A DNA stretch of 64,000 nt, taken from Lepiota brunneoincarnata (lineage: Eukaryota > Basidiomycota > Agaricomycetes > Agaricales > Agaricaceae). How positions within the stretch are numbered: position 1 is the stretch's first letter; each line of letters starts with the position of its first letter. Positions 19,578 through 31,900 of this stretch are shown piece by piece. The notes below the pieces were generated by a model. That model searched no databases. It was not told the DNA's origin and saw only the letters and a list, made by a program, of their open reading frames with translations. The translations under genes were made by a program, and so were the position numbers. The stretch is from NCBI GenBank assembly GCA_023014365.1, contig JAEBUN010000005.1:372001-436000 (forward strand). The letters are read 5' to 3'.

Positions 19578-22500
19578 CTAATCGTCATATGTGGCCTGCC
19601 CAGCCTCCACATGTTCAACTTCCTCTTCCCCTTTCTCATCACGAATGCGACTCTCAACCCAGTGGAATGGAACTCCTGAGCGCCAAAGCGGCTTCAGACG
19701 CCTTACTGCCACCAGCGAATCACGGTTTTGCCTGGCGTGTTCAGAAAATAGATCACCCTTCGCCAGAAGGGCCTGATAGACAGCCTTGTCGTAGGGGGAA
19801 ATCACCTTGTAAACACTGCCGGAGCAGCCGTAGGCCCTTATGCTATAGCGGGGGTGGGCATTTTCGTGAGATCGGCCACCTTGTCTTTGCCGGGGCATAT
19901 TGACCTCGAGCTTCGACGGAGTGTCGGGAGGGATGTGAACACGACTTCGTTCTGGTGTTTGTGACCTTGGTTGGGTTGATGAAACCTTTGTTTTGTCTCC
20001 GATGCCCAATTCTGCCACGAGCGTCAGATACGGTCGGCCTTTCCCGGAAACCAGGGGAGGGAATAAAGGAAACTTCGCTTCATCGATCAGATATTTGTTG
20101 ACCGGGCCCGGTCCTTTGCGCCGCTTCACTTGGACAAGAAGTACACTCATAGCCGATGCCTCGAGGGGCAGATCGGAGTCAAGAAGAATGGGAATAATGA
20201 GATCGACTGCTTCCTGTGTAGTTGAACCAATGAAAGCCATCCCGCGGACAAATGCAGGGAATATTGCCTCCATGTCGAGTACGCTTTTGTCGGCTGCCTT
20301 CGCAAAGTGTGTAAATCGAAGAATGCTCTTCTTGAATGCTTCACCCAGTTTTATACCGCGCCTCGTGTTTCCCTTGACGTTGTCCGGCGTGCTATTCAGA
20401 ATATCCTTGGCGTAATCATCCGTGAACAACTCCTCGATAAACGTCGAAACATGGCAGCCCTTGCTGAAGATGAAAGTAGGACCACTTGGATTCTCCTTCA
20501 CCACCGCATTCATGTATGCCTGGATCAGAATCAATCGCATGACGACCTCCCCACGCTCACCCAGACTAATGAGGCCACAGTTAAGAGAGTACAATAGTGC
20601 AGCGGCCATAACGTCGTTCCTGGTATCCTCCTTAGCCTGGGCATGCCGTATCCCATGTGCCGCAGCTTCGGCAAGAATAGGCTCGGATGGGTAGCCAGAG
20701 CGAAGGTATGTGCGGTGGGCTGGCACAGAGTAAGCAGTGCGCATGTGGCTAGCGACCGCCTCCACTTGATAACGATGGCTTGCTTCATGACGAGGCTCGA
20801 AATCTAACATGATCAAGACATCGAGCAATATCGCAAGAACTTCAGGCTTAAGTCGAGTTTCGTCCAGGTCGAGTAATTGAGAGCAAGTGAGTTTCGAGCG
20901 AGCAAATGCGATCATCGAGCGACAGACGGCATTCTTCTCTGTGGTGGCGTCTAGCATGCTCCAAAACCTTGGGAAGGGTTAGCCAGCTGTCTTGAAAGCA
21001 TGCAAAAAAAGCTTACATTGGGCGGCCGAACTGAACAAGAAATTCAATTTTTGAGATGTCACTGAGTCTGAGTTGTCCAGGCTTGATAAGCAACGATGGG
21101 GAGCAGTCGAAGGGCGTCTCGGTAATGGGCGCTTGGAGGCAATCTCGGGTATCACGTGCTCGCGCTGATCGGCAAAGTTTACTGGGTGGCGCCAGGAGAC
21201 TGAGCGAAGAATGAGTTGAAAGGAAGACGGCAAAGACAGGGTCGCCGATAAACGAAGTGAGGGCGGAACTAAGAGCTTGAAAATGATTATACTTGATTTT
21301 ATCTTGTTTGTCCGCCGTGCTGATCTCGGCAAGGACGTGGGCCTCATCGAAATATAACAGGACCCGGAAATTCCTGTCTACTGCTTGAAGATCGCAGTGT
21401 TTTTCGATGGCATCAACCAGTTCTTTGAGACTCTGCTTTGCTTCGGCATCATGATCCCTTTCTATGGTCTTCCATTCCACCTTGCCCCGGGTGAATAGTA
21501 GTTAGCAGGCCAAAAATGTGACACAAACCTCACAGCGCTTAACCACCTGGTCATATAGGCGAGAGCGGTTATTTTCAGAGTCCAAATGCTCACGCCACGC
21601 TGCTGAAAATTTATCTTCAGGAAGCTTGATAGGATTGTTGCCGAATTTGCGTTGCAGCTCCTCCTTTACTGCCGATAACAGAAGTTTGAAGAAAATCACA
21701 AAACGGATCCGGGTCGCCTCAAAAGTGTCCATGACCTGGGTAAGATAATCCCGCACTCCGACGTCGGGCGACGGATATGCAAATCCTAAGAGGATACGGC
21801 TGTAAGGGAGAAGTGGACCGATTCTGCAAGTGACAGTTCAACTTGCCTTTATCTTCTGCAGACTGCCGAAGATTGAACGGGAGAGTGAACACGAGTTTTG
21901 CCTGTTCGTCAACCATACGAGATTTTCCGGAGCCAGAACTCTGAATGATTGCTACAGAATTGGAGTAGGGTAGGTGGCGTTTGTCGTACCACATCTCGTT
22001 GAGGTTCCGAAGCAAAAGGTGATGATAGTTACCCTCAAAGTTGCCGCGCCAGGCCATGGCGACGGCTATGGGATGAGAAACTGAGCAACATGGCGGATTA
22101 CAATTAAGGGCGAGCGGGTACCTTTTTCTACAAAGCAAATCAGTAAAAGTGGACCTGTGGATTCGAAAGCACGCACCTAATGTTACGACATCCGCGGAGG
22201 GTTGTGTTCGGGGTTGAGAACGCAAGGTCGCTGAGTATGTATGAATCAGAGATAAGAGTGAGTTGTAGCCATTCTAAATATGTACCCAGATTCCGGATGT
22301 TCTTAAAGCTCTTTCGCTCCCATGCTTTCTTGACCATGTTGACCAACTGTGGACTATCAGCTAGAAGCCCTATTGCCTTTGATGTATTGCAATCTAGCGC
22401 TCCGTCCGACTCCTGAATAACGAGGAGAAGAATGCCGGTGGGATCTGGGTCTCTATTCCCAGCACGGCGAGCAGCCTCGATTACGCGCTTATCGAACTTC

Positions 22501-23075
22501 ACATGCATTTCAGCTGGTATATCGTCTATGACAGTGTCCAAATCTGCAAGGATATTAACAAGCGCAGTGTCAGATCAATTGTGCTCACCTGCGGTTGCGC
22601 AAGTTTGGGCGTCGTTATTGGGCCGTCGCAAGATCGCTGTGTAGAGTCAGAAATGAGAAATTTGGGGGCTTGATGAGGACGCACCCAAGTTTCGAATGTT
22701 TCTGAAGCTCTGGTCTGCCCACGCCGCTTTGAGCCTATCAACCAACTCCGGATATTCCTGTAGTAGCGCCTTTGCCTTCTTCCCATCACAATCGAGCCGT
22801 CCTTCGGACTCTTGAACAATGGCCAAAAGAATCATACGACAACCGTCGAGACTGAGATTTTCATCTTTCTCATAGCCGGCGGTGCTAACGCGGTTGACAA
22901 CGAGGATATCTAAGTCTTGATGAGCGGCGTCATCCAAATCATCCGGAACGGTCATCAGGGCATCGGCCAAATCGTCTGGATCAGTCTCCAGAGGCAGGAA
23001 TCGCTGAGCTTTGATAGAAGAAGGAGATCGATCGGGTTCCTCGACCTCCATTATGTGACGCTTGTTCTCGGGCAT
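19578..23075 (-). CDS. P-loop NTPase protein of an Agaricomycete family, 7 exons, 1065 aa
   Basis: Exons (minus): 23075-22685, 22636-22589, 22543-22177, 22127-21847, 21785-21529, 21480-21017, 20967-19578. They sum to 3,198 nt, keep one frame, and need five GT-AG introns and one GC-AG intron (after 21847). The protein has two copies of an N-terminal domain of about 75 residues (IVQESEGRLDC...RNIRNL and VIQESDGALDC...KNIRNLG), a Walker A loop (IQSSGSGKSRMVDE) with FTLPFNLR, a Walker B strand (RVLLYFDEAHVL), a likely sensor strand (FAVFLSTHSS) and QFGRPMFWSML. A C-terminal region follows with RGPYLT-like strands and YSIRAYGCSGSVYKVI. Such NTPases resemble those of Crinkler-like effectors, but that link is my inference. 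The gene looks intact. Confidence 0.82.
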
Positions 23076-23929
23076 GGTGAATGAGGATGGGATGAGGATA
23101 GACGCGTCTGATGATCAACACGGATCCACACGTGACCCTCACTAAATACGGAAAATCCTCTTTGTGGACTTGTGCGTTGTGTCTAAGGCGATCCCGGAAC
23201 TCCTTCAACAGGGCCTTGATTTCCATAGAGGGATTGTTCCTTGGTTGTACCTCTTCGCATTGTCGAACTCACACTTCTTCTTGCGCCTACTGTTCACATT
23301 GTGGTTGTAAGCATGTTCACACAGAGTCGCCGGTAACGTGTAAGCCTGGGCTTACTACAGTGCCTCTACTGTACAACATATTACACAGTCCAGTAACAGA
23401 ACACCTAACGTGTTCTGCTATGTCCCTTTACCATCCTTACATACGATACCTGTGTTACGTTTGTTGGTCTTGTCTGGGACGTGGTTTTTGGCGGAAGGAC
23501 AGACCGGAGTCGGTCAATTTTCCCTCTCGAGATGTCTCTGCTGTTGATCTTGTCTACTGCTAACAATTGCCCCGAATTCTTGACTCTGCCTCTTGGTCAG
23601 GTTAGACCTGCAGTATGGTTGGCGGATCAGGTATGGGATTATTGACTCTCACTTGCGAGAGGGGAGGATGGTTGACTGTAATGCACGGCTCGCTTTACAA
23701 ATGAGCGGTCCCGCAGGCCACGAGCATGAATTCTATAATTAGTAAGTGAGCAAGGGCACGGGGATGATCGTAAACTAACCCGAAAATGCTAATGTCGCAA
23801 AGACTGATTGGGTTGGTGGTACTGTAGAAGTGGACAAATGGCTGTGGGTGTAACAACCCCCATTCGTCGCCTCTCATAGTGACGAACCCGGAACGAACCT
23901 GACAAACCCCGGTGACGAACCCCCGCTGA
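23076..23929. other. Upstream region of the NTPase gene, no gene seen
   Basis: No frame with recognisable content. A plus-strand Cys-rich frame (23111-23563) and a minus-strand frame starting MEIKALLKEFRDRL (23226) exist but lack support. The region is CpG-rich like the neighbouring host genes. Confidence 0.45.
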
Positions 23930-24243
23930 GTTTTCTGTCTCCCTCGTTGATACGGAGGGATGACATGGCCAGGTTTGCTGTCCCCCGGATAAATTTAACA
24001 CTCTTCTTGAAATTACCCAGGAGGGACGCATAGAAGAGCTGATGTGCACGGATGATATGCAAGTCTTGCGTGATCGCCCACCGTCCTGTCTCGATGACTT
24101 TGGATTCCTGAGAGTGGTAATGAGAAGGAAGAAACGACTATCAGAGCCCCAGGTATGAGAAGAACCATCTGGCAGATATGGTTATATAAGTGCTCCAAGG
24201 CCTGATCCCATGAGTACATCGCATGCCATAGGATACTCACCAA
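23930..24243 (-). pseudogene. Fragment of a CorA-like Agaricomycete protein
   Basis: Two short blocks in order on the minus strand: ILWHAMYSWDQALEHLYNHIC (from 24241) and, after a probable intron, VIETGRWAITQDLHIIRAHQ with FYASLLGNFKKSVKFI and TANLAM. This block order is one I associate with Agaricomycete proteins related to CorA-type transporters. The membrane part with the GxN motif is not seen, nor is a start, so only a fragment is present. Confidence 0.4.
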
Positions 24244-24516
24244 CTACCCGCTACTCCTGTACGGTTATCTGACGCCATGTTTATTCGGGGTCCCCTTTGA
24301 TACATATCCTGGATGGCTGAAGTGGGCTTTTAGCTAGCGATGGGGTTGGGGTTCCGTCGATCATGTCCAGGTATTTGAAGGTGTTAATAAATAGACAAAA
24401 TGAGCACAGCAACACAAGAGACATTTTGTCAGGGGACAACAATCACAACTGCTGAAGCGTTGAAGTTTGGAATAACAAGAGGTAATCTACAGTAAAAACT
24501 CAGGTACTTCACAGCT

Positions 24517-25552
24517 TCATATGGGGTTCTCAGGCTGTTCCACATCCGCACAGGAAAACCGCCTCATATGCAAATCTTCACCCTCCGAATTGGTTCTGAG
24601 GCCACCTAAACTCTGGAGTTTCTTCTGCACCACACGTCTCCCTTGCCTGAGTACCTCGATTATTCGCAAACTGTGATTGTGGCACCTCAGAGAGGAATTC
24701 CCACCGCTTAGTTCCATCGTTTGACTCCCCTCTATGCTTTCCTCACTCTCCGGCTTCTTTCTCAACGACCTGGTGAATAGCCCCCAGAACTGGCGCCAGA
24801 CCAGTACCAACGCCGACCCACACCGGCCAGGCCTTGTGTCCCAGAAATTGACTATGCACAAAACAATCAAAGCAAAGTTGAAGACTGTAGCACAGCCAAT
24901 GCAGACTTTTGTAACGGCCAAAGTCCCATCAAAACACATGACCAGAAACGCCACCAGAAATGTTACAGTCTAGTCAAAAGATGGGTCGTTGGGTACGTCA
25001 CTGAGAATATCGAAAGAAGAATACACACGACCACAGCAGCAGTGCATATGGTAAACTCAGCAGTAGGGCAAGGTATTCTAACCTGCTGGCTGAATTCTTG
25101 TACTTTCCCAGGTACACCAGCTACAACAGACCATCAATCAGTATAAGGGCATTTGGTCTTCAGCAAGCGGGCTTACAACTGCATCCACAGAACAGTACTG
25201 GTTCCTCCTATGCCGTCTGTACATGATGAGGCCCAAAGTTATGCTGGAGAGACTTGTTAATAGTGATAGGTAGCTCATGATCTGGGCAAGAGAGCTATGG
25301 CAATCAGATTGGTGGGTACCAGGTTGATCTTTGTTGTTGCCGAACAGTGGGATCGCCAAGAAGGCGACGTTTTCTGCCAGTAAGATAGTTGCCTGTAGAA
25401 TTCGTCTGAGTCATAGAAGACGAGGGGTTAAGGGAGAGCACCCATACAAGTGCTGTCATTTGCGACCATTCGGACGTCAGATCCTCAAACAGTTTGTTCC
25501 AGTGAATCCTGACGGCAAGCCCATCCACCAATAATGCCTTCATGTTTGCTAC
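24517..25552 (-). CDS. Agaricomycete multi-pass membrane protein (start not found)
   Basis: Exons 25552-25448, 25392-25177, 25120-25025 and 24969-24517 join in phase 0 with GT-AG introns of 44-56 bp. The protein reads NMKALLVDGLAVRIHWNKLF, then ILLAENVAFLAIPLF, YLSLLTSLSSITLGLIMYRR, LLLSLPYALLLWSC, VTFLVAFLVMCFDGT and FNFALIVLCIVNFW, giving four or five membrane helices and a basic cytoplasmic tail ending EQPENPI. I associate these motifs with a large, uncharacterised Agaricomycete membrane family. No convincing first exon is visible upstream of 25552; the Met at 25543 is the only candidate. Confidence 0.7.
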
Positions 25553-25735
25553 CTGTACGTCAGGAACACAAAACAATAACAGAGAGAGTATGTTGAACAG
25601 TTTTGAGGGCTGGCTCGGCTCTGCCGGGGCTGTGAATACGGACTGTCCCCTTGTCAATCTCGCAGTCCGCTGCCCATAGTAATTCCGAAATCTATTGTGC
25701 ACTATGCATTTCTTGAGCTAGAAATCCAATATCGA

Positions 25736-26694
25736 GGGTGGGGACCACAAGAAGAAAGTGCAACAGGGGCACGCTGCCGGATTTGACGCCCTTCATAGTG
25801 TAAGTACTCCGACGCCCATACTTAGCGCCAACTATTGAACATGTGTCCGCACAGATACTCGACGCGTGCATACAGATGAGCATCCAGTGTGTTACCGCGT
25901 ATGCATTCTCATTAGAGAACTTCAAGCGATCCCAGGAAGAAGTCGACGCGCTCATGTCACTCGCTGAAAACAAACTTTTGGAACTTTGCAGTGAAGGGTG
26001 AGCCCGCCCTGGTTCACTACTATCAATTCCCGTACCTCATACTTCATACATCCCCAAGTGACCTTCTAAACGGGTACGGCGTTCGACTTAACGTTATTGG
26101 CCGGGTGGAACTTTTACCCAAGAACGTGCAAAAGGCAGTTCGAAAGGCAGAAAACATGACGCGACATAACGACAGGTACATCCTAGTACGCGTACCTTGT
26201 CCCGCAGCCCCTGACACGACACACTGTAGAGCGATCCTGAACCTTTGTATGCCCTATACCTCCCGAGATGAGATAGCAACAGCTGTGGAGGACTGCGTGC
26301 GGACTGGCCTGCGGTGTGACATCGACCCCGACACGTACGACCCCTCACCCCCCCTCCTGCCTGGGTTTTTCGTTCTTACCTCCCCGATTAAACAGATACT
26401 TTACCAAAGAAGAAATTGACAGACACTTGATGTTAACTGCAAGAGGTAGTCCCCCGCTCGACATCCTTGTCAGGACAAGCGGAGTCAAACGCCTAAGTGA
26501 CTTCCTCCTATGGCGGGTCGGTCTCCTTGGCCTTGATTACCACTCATTTCAGTGTGTTGATGTTCTAACAGTGCTGCGAGAATACTCAAATCCAGTTCTC
26601 CTCGACTTACTGGCCCGACTTTGGTCTCTGGGACTTCGTACCCATCATACTTGACTATCAACGTAAAATTTGGAGCAGGCGGATATCGGCATAG
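25736..26694 (+). CDS. RER2: cis-prenyltransferase (dehydrodolichyl diphosphate synthase type), N-terminally truncated
   Basis: Six exons on the plus strand join in frame: about 25736-25799, 25855-25997, 26059-26175, 26230-26313, 26396-26516, 26572-26694. They read KKKVQQGHAAGFDALHS, VTAYAFSLENFKRS, NGYGVRLNVIGRVELLP, AILNLCMPYTSRDEI, SPPLDILVRTSGVKRLSDFL, CCENTQIQFSSTYWPDFGLW and a stop. The RTSG-x-RLSDF motif is that of the catalytic subunit, which builds dolichyl diphosphate at the ER. The N-terminal block with the conserved Asp (MDGNRR) should precede KKKVQQGH but is not found, so this copy is probably a truncated gene or fragment. Confidence 0.82.
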
Positions 26695-26699
26695 CTCCA

Positions 26700-27020
26700 T
26701 GTATACCCACACTTCTACATACCACCACTCGCATGTCACACCTTGGTAATTTATCTTTATGTGCTAAGTTAATTTCCTTATCTGAGGAAGTAGTGAGGTA
26801 ATAAAACCACATCCACACCCTCCGCGGCGCCATACACCGTGGATTTCACTAACATTGGCCGCTAGATTGAAAAATTTTCGAGATGAAAATAGGTGATATG
26901 CAGTATCACCCGTCCAACAGCCACCAACATACAATCAATCGCTAGAGCTTTGGGCGCTACGCATTAACCGGGGTCGGGTGTTATTTACGCGCTAAGAACC
27001 AAGGTACTTACAACCTTCCG
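26700..27020. other. Spacer between cis-prenyltransferase and Helitron, no gene
   Basis: No coding frame recognised. The sequence is CpG-rich between about 26900 and 27010. It should contain the break where the Helitron helicase is cut off. No hairpin plus CTRR Helitron 3' end was recognised. Confidence 0.4.
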
Positions 27021-30000
27021 TCAGTAACAACCTCCCCCAAACCTAACTTTGCACTGTATTACCCTTCTCCTAATAGCCATTACAACCATTCTTGTCCCAT
27101 TGCAAAGTCCTTTTGATGCATCCAGGTTTCTTAGAAGCATCACAGGAGACCCAACCTTCAGAGCTAACCTTGCAAGTGGTAGTCCACTTGCTCGAAGTGA
27201 TTGAAGGTACTCTGCTGGATATGGTTGGTAGTCATTCAAGGTTGGGTTTCCCAGTTGTACTGAGTCTGCACTCATGAGTATATGAGTCTCTCCTGGAAAT
27301 TTAACAAGAATGGTTTCATTGATATCATCCACCTCATCATTCCTTGAAGACAGAATTGTTCTGTCTAAGAAGTACTGGTCAGGCTTGTTGCCCTGTCCAA
27401 TTTGAGGATAAGTGGAATCAATAAGGCTTTCTATAGAGTTCTCAGGGCAACACATTCAGCAGGGATTTCAACAGTCTCAGGGTTATCTAGGGTGTTTCCT
27501 GCACCTATCCTGAGCAGCCATGCAGCATGTTGCTCTCTTTCTGGAGTGTTGTCTAATCTCATGTTCTGCCGCAAGTAATATATTGTGACATTATTCCAGA
27601 GTGGACTACAAATGATAGAAGCACCAATAATTTCTTGCCTCAAGCCTCATGGAACTACTGGCAATGTCTGATGGAAGTCACCACCAAAGACAACTGTAAT
27701 TCCACCAAAGGGTAAGTTTGTCCAGAATAAGTCTTGTAAGCAGCGATCAACAGCATGAATTCCATGGCTATGTTGCATTGGAACTTCATCCCAGATAATG
27801 ACCTTTGTCTGCTGCAATACTGGGAACATATGAGATGTACATGTAATTGGAAATACAGAAGTTTCATCTGCAGGTATTGGAATTTTAAACCTGGAATGAG
27901 CAGTTCTGCCTCCCTCAAGTAATAGAGCAGCAATTCCAGAAGATGCAATGCATAGTGCAATATGACCCCTAGATCTGACTGCAGCAGCAAGAGTATTGCA
28001 TACAAATGTTTTTCCACATCCACCTGTACTGTGAATAAAAAATATTTGTCCCAGATTGTTATCCACAGATTGAATAGCAGCATTATAGACATTGGCTTGT
28101 TCTTGATTAAAGAGCTGGGTGTTCCTTACAACCATAGCTTCCAGTTCAGCATGATTGTAGTTGAGTTGTTCAGCTCAGATAAAGTTGATAGGAATATCAT
28201 CCCAAATTTCACCAGCTCCAGGACCCTGTGATAGGGGCATAGGTGGGAAGTCTTTAAGAGTTTTCCCTGAGCTCATCAGGATTTTATCAAGAAGATGTAA
28301 ACCATAGTCATATCTTTGCTCAGGTGTAAATACCTGACCCTGGTAATGGGGAATCTGTTCTAGCCTCCTTGCAAGATCATCACATATAGAGTACTTGAAC
28401 CAATCCCAGAGTGCCTCTGGTGAAGATGGATTGCAGTTTTGTAAAATAACTGCAAACAATGCACACAGTGCAGATCCAGTCTGCATATGAGTGGCCTCAT
28501 CCAAGCACTGGATCCACTCTCTATCATTTTCTAGAAGTCCTCTTGCCAAACACGCCTCTCTAAATGTATTATGGACAACTCCATCAAAGGTGCATAAATA
28601 TTCAAATAATGTTGCACCTGGGACAGAAGTCAACAGAAGTCTGAGGTAAAATCTTTCACCCTGTACTGGAGATGCAAAATACATCCTTCCAATTGCAGGA
28701 TCACCCCGTTGCCTTGGAGACCACTGTTTATTTTCCTTTTTGTATACCCAAGCTCTTGGAAAGTCCTGATATAGTGTGTTATGTGCATCAGGATAATTCC
28801 AATTGGCTTCAAACCAAGCTGTGAGTATAGTTTTGTCCAGGTTGTCTCTAGCAAGAACTGCTTCTACATGATCATCCTCATTATAGTAGATCAACTGTTG
28901 ATTAGGCAAGTGGACTGGCAAGCAATAGACTATTGGTGATTTCACATGCATAGAGAATTCAAATATATGCCAACATGCTTCAATTGGAGAAATATAGCAA
29001 GCATCAAGATACTCTTTGATTTCATCCTGCTGCTGATCCTGATTGGTTGAAAGCTCTAGAGTAGCTCAATCATGACCTTTGTAGATATATTTGTGAATGT
29101 ACTTGACAGCCTCAACTGAAGCACAGATCTCTACATTAATGTGGCATCAATACTTTGAGCTAAGATATGCATTATAAGATACAACCCATTGGTTATCATA
29201 TGTAAAACCACCTTTAACAAAAGTATGGCCATTATCAGGTCTAGCATACTTGGGATAGCCATCTTCCCCATATAGTGTGGCAGGATTGAACTCTTTTGGA
29301 TACTTCTTGCTACATCTCCCATTTACCATACACTTGGCATTTGGGTGGTCATTTCCACAGGGACCATGTAACATCATGGTAGTAACTACATTGTATAGCT
29401 CAGGTTCATTAGCTGGATCTGGTATCACAGCAGACACAATAGAATCAACATGTGCAGCATCCCGGATCTTGTCAGCAGGATCCAGGAATATTAACAGATG
29501 CATGTATGGTAATCCTCTCTTCTGGAACTCTATGGTATGGACCATTGCAACTGCTTTTCCAAAGAAACCTTGTTTAATTTCCTTCAGAAGAGCTTCTTTC
29601 TTCTGTTCAAAAACTCTAGCAACAATATCAGGTCAGTCTGTTACTGTCTGAGGCTTCTGATTATCACTTGAGTCTCTAAACAAAGCTTCCTGAATTTCAG
29701 GCCAGTTTGGATTAGCAGTCATAGTCAAGAAGATATCAGGCTTCTGAAAAGTTCTGCAAATAGCCATAGAATCCTGGAACAACTGATTCATATGACAATC
29801 ACTTCCAATATGTGTTGAAGGTAAGATTATTCTTCTGCCATGATTTTGGAGATTTAGGTTTTCATCTTGGTCACCAATAGCAATATCTTGAAGGCCTTGA
29901 TAAACATCAGCTCTAATTTGTTTCTGATGAGTTCTAACCCAATTGAGATTACTCTGTTCAACTGAGGCCCAAGCATCAACAACATATTGTTGGAAGAGTT

Positions 30001-31819
30001 TACCACCCCAAAATAGTGGAGGCTGAGGATCAGATTGTACATGAAATTGATAGGCATAATATGATCATTGAGTCACAAATTTTGATCTGGTATTGCCTGT
30101 TGGTTCAGGATGTGATCTAATTACAGTATGCTATCCATCTTCACCATGTGGAAAGAGTAACACATAGTGTAAGGAAGAGTAGGAAGGATGGAGGTGACTA
30201 ATTCTCCAAAGTCCACCACCACTCAGACATAATATAATATCTCTATGATCAGAGTGTTCCTCCAATCCACTGCCAGGAATTACTGCTGCAATATCATCAC
30301 CTGCAGGAAGATTGTATCTTCTTTGGTCCTGTGATCTATCAGCATGTAGCTTGACAAATACTACTGGTTGCCTATTCTCAGGTTGTTGCTGCATAATATC
30401 AAATGCACTTTTATACAGATTGATATAGGGATGTACTTGACACAACATATCTCCAAGCTCAGCAAGTACAGCACGATCACAGAATCCTTGATTATTTTGG
30501 GCTCTGATATCTGCTTGTTGTTGAGAATCATAAATGTAGATCTGTGCATATACTGGAGATTGGCCTTCAGCTGGCAAGAGAGCACCTGAGAGGTGGTGAA
30601 GTTCATCACTTATTTTAAAGCAGTAAGGACCTGAAGCTTGTGTAATTGATTCATCAATCTTAGTTCCAAGTGATGTAAATGCAAAGGCAGCATTATATCA
30701 TCTGATGTTTCCTCTGAATGAATCAGATTGGGGACTAATACCACACATGTGTTGTCTCAGAGCAGAATGCATTTCCCTGTATGCAGGTAATTGGACTTGT
30801 CCTTGAAGGCAACAAACACCAAACTTGATGTTATCTCTGGTTGATGCTGTAAGTTTTTCAGAGTCAAAGTAAAGAGCTTGACAATATGAACATTGAATGT
30901 TCATATGACCCAAGAAATGTGGTTCAATGGGTTCTTGATATGGACGGCATCCTAGAGGAATAGGATTCTGATCCTGAGCATGATTTCTATGGCCCTGAGC
31001 AGGATTTCTGTGCTCTGCATTATTCTCAGCCCTATTCTCAGCCCTATTCTCAGCCCTAATATTTTGAGGTTCATTAATTAGAACCTCATGATCATTTCCC
31101 TGCTCTTGGACTTGAAATTGCTCAAGATTTATCCTAGCCTGGTTATCAAGCTCATCAACTTCATTCTGAATGCCCAGATTATCCTCCTGCTGAAGTTCAG
31201 CTTGTTGCTCATCTCTCAGCTCTTGGAGAAATCTATCCAAAATAATCCCCTGCATTTCTGCATCCCTATCTGCCTGATCCTGTATATCCTGTTCCACCCT
31301 TTGTGTAAGTACTTGCTCTAGTTGAGCAAGTATTTGCTCTTGCTCCAGTTGAGCATGTCTCTGTTCCTGCTCCAACTGAGCAATCCTCTGCTCTCTTGCT
31401 CTTTGAGCAACCCTTTGCTGTTGTATTCTTTCTCTTCCCCTCAGTTCCTGCTCAAGCTGTGCTATCCTTGGCCTATCCTGATCATGGGTTATATGTGCTA
31501 TATGCCCCCTGTGCAAATTATTGAAAGCAGGATTAGCCTGAACACCTGAGATATTATGCTGTGGTCTCAGTGGTTGTGCAGCTCTACTGCTTCCTCTTCC
31601 TCTTCCCCTTGTATGTGAAGGTATAAGAGGTACATTTCTGGGAATAGGATGCATCACAGGTTGATCATACCCCTCTGGCATAGGAGTTTCAGGTATGGCA
31701 GATAATTGAACATGAGCATTAGATAGGCCAGCAGTAGATATTGAAGGCCCTGCAATATTGGAAGGACCTGCTACCATAGATTGTGCTACTCTACTACCTC
31801 TACCCATATCTGCATTCAT
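27021..31819 (-). pseudogene. Helitron Rep/helicase gene, at least eight stops
   Basis: In order: a Gln/Glu-rich coiled region (31700-31100), a Cys-containing segment (CSYCQALYFDSEKL), FAFTSLG, HPSYSSLHYVLLFPHG, the HUH region as TIEFQKRGLPYMHLLIFL, the tyrosine motif AVKYIHKYIYKGHD, the linker FYLRLLLTSVPGA, and PIF1 helicase with Walker A STGGCGKTF (about 28010-28035), SSGIAALLLEGGRTAHS, IWDEVPMQ, VFGGDFHQTLPVVP and GSPVMLLRNLD. The first His of HUH is Tyr (29504-29506). Stops lie at 30698, 30131, 30065, 29633, 29147, 29066, 28175 and 27647; seven are TGA. It is inactive. Confidence 0.88.
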
Positions 31820-31900
31820 TACAAATGCTGATTGTAGAGTCTGAACAGATGCTGGATGCTCATCAGATACACCAACAGGTACAGGAACTGTATCCCCAAA
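27021..31900 (-). mobile_element. Decayed Helitron (3' truncated)
   Basis: Minus-strand Helitron with a Rep/PIF1-helicase protein running from about 31819 to 27021. The helicase is cut before its last motifs (no NKSQGQ or YVALSR-type block). The 5' TC end and the 3' hairpin-CTRR end were not identified. The element is rich in TGA stops at positions where this family has Arg. Confidence 0.85.

Noticed and set aside
23111..23563. Plus-strand Cys-rich frame of 150 codons
   Set aside because: No domain, unusual composition, and it overlaps the 5' region of the NTPase gene.
26850..27020. Helitron 3' end near the cis-prenyltransferase
   Set aside because: CTAG occurs, but no convincing stem-loop precedes it, and the helicase is already cut at 27021.
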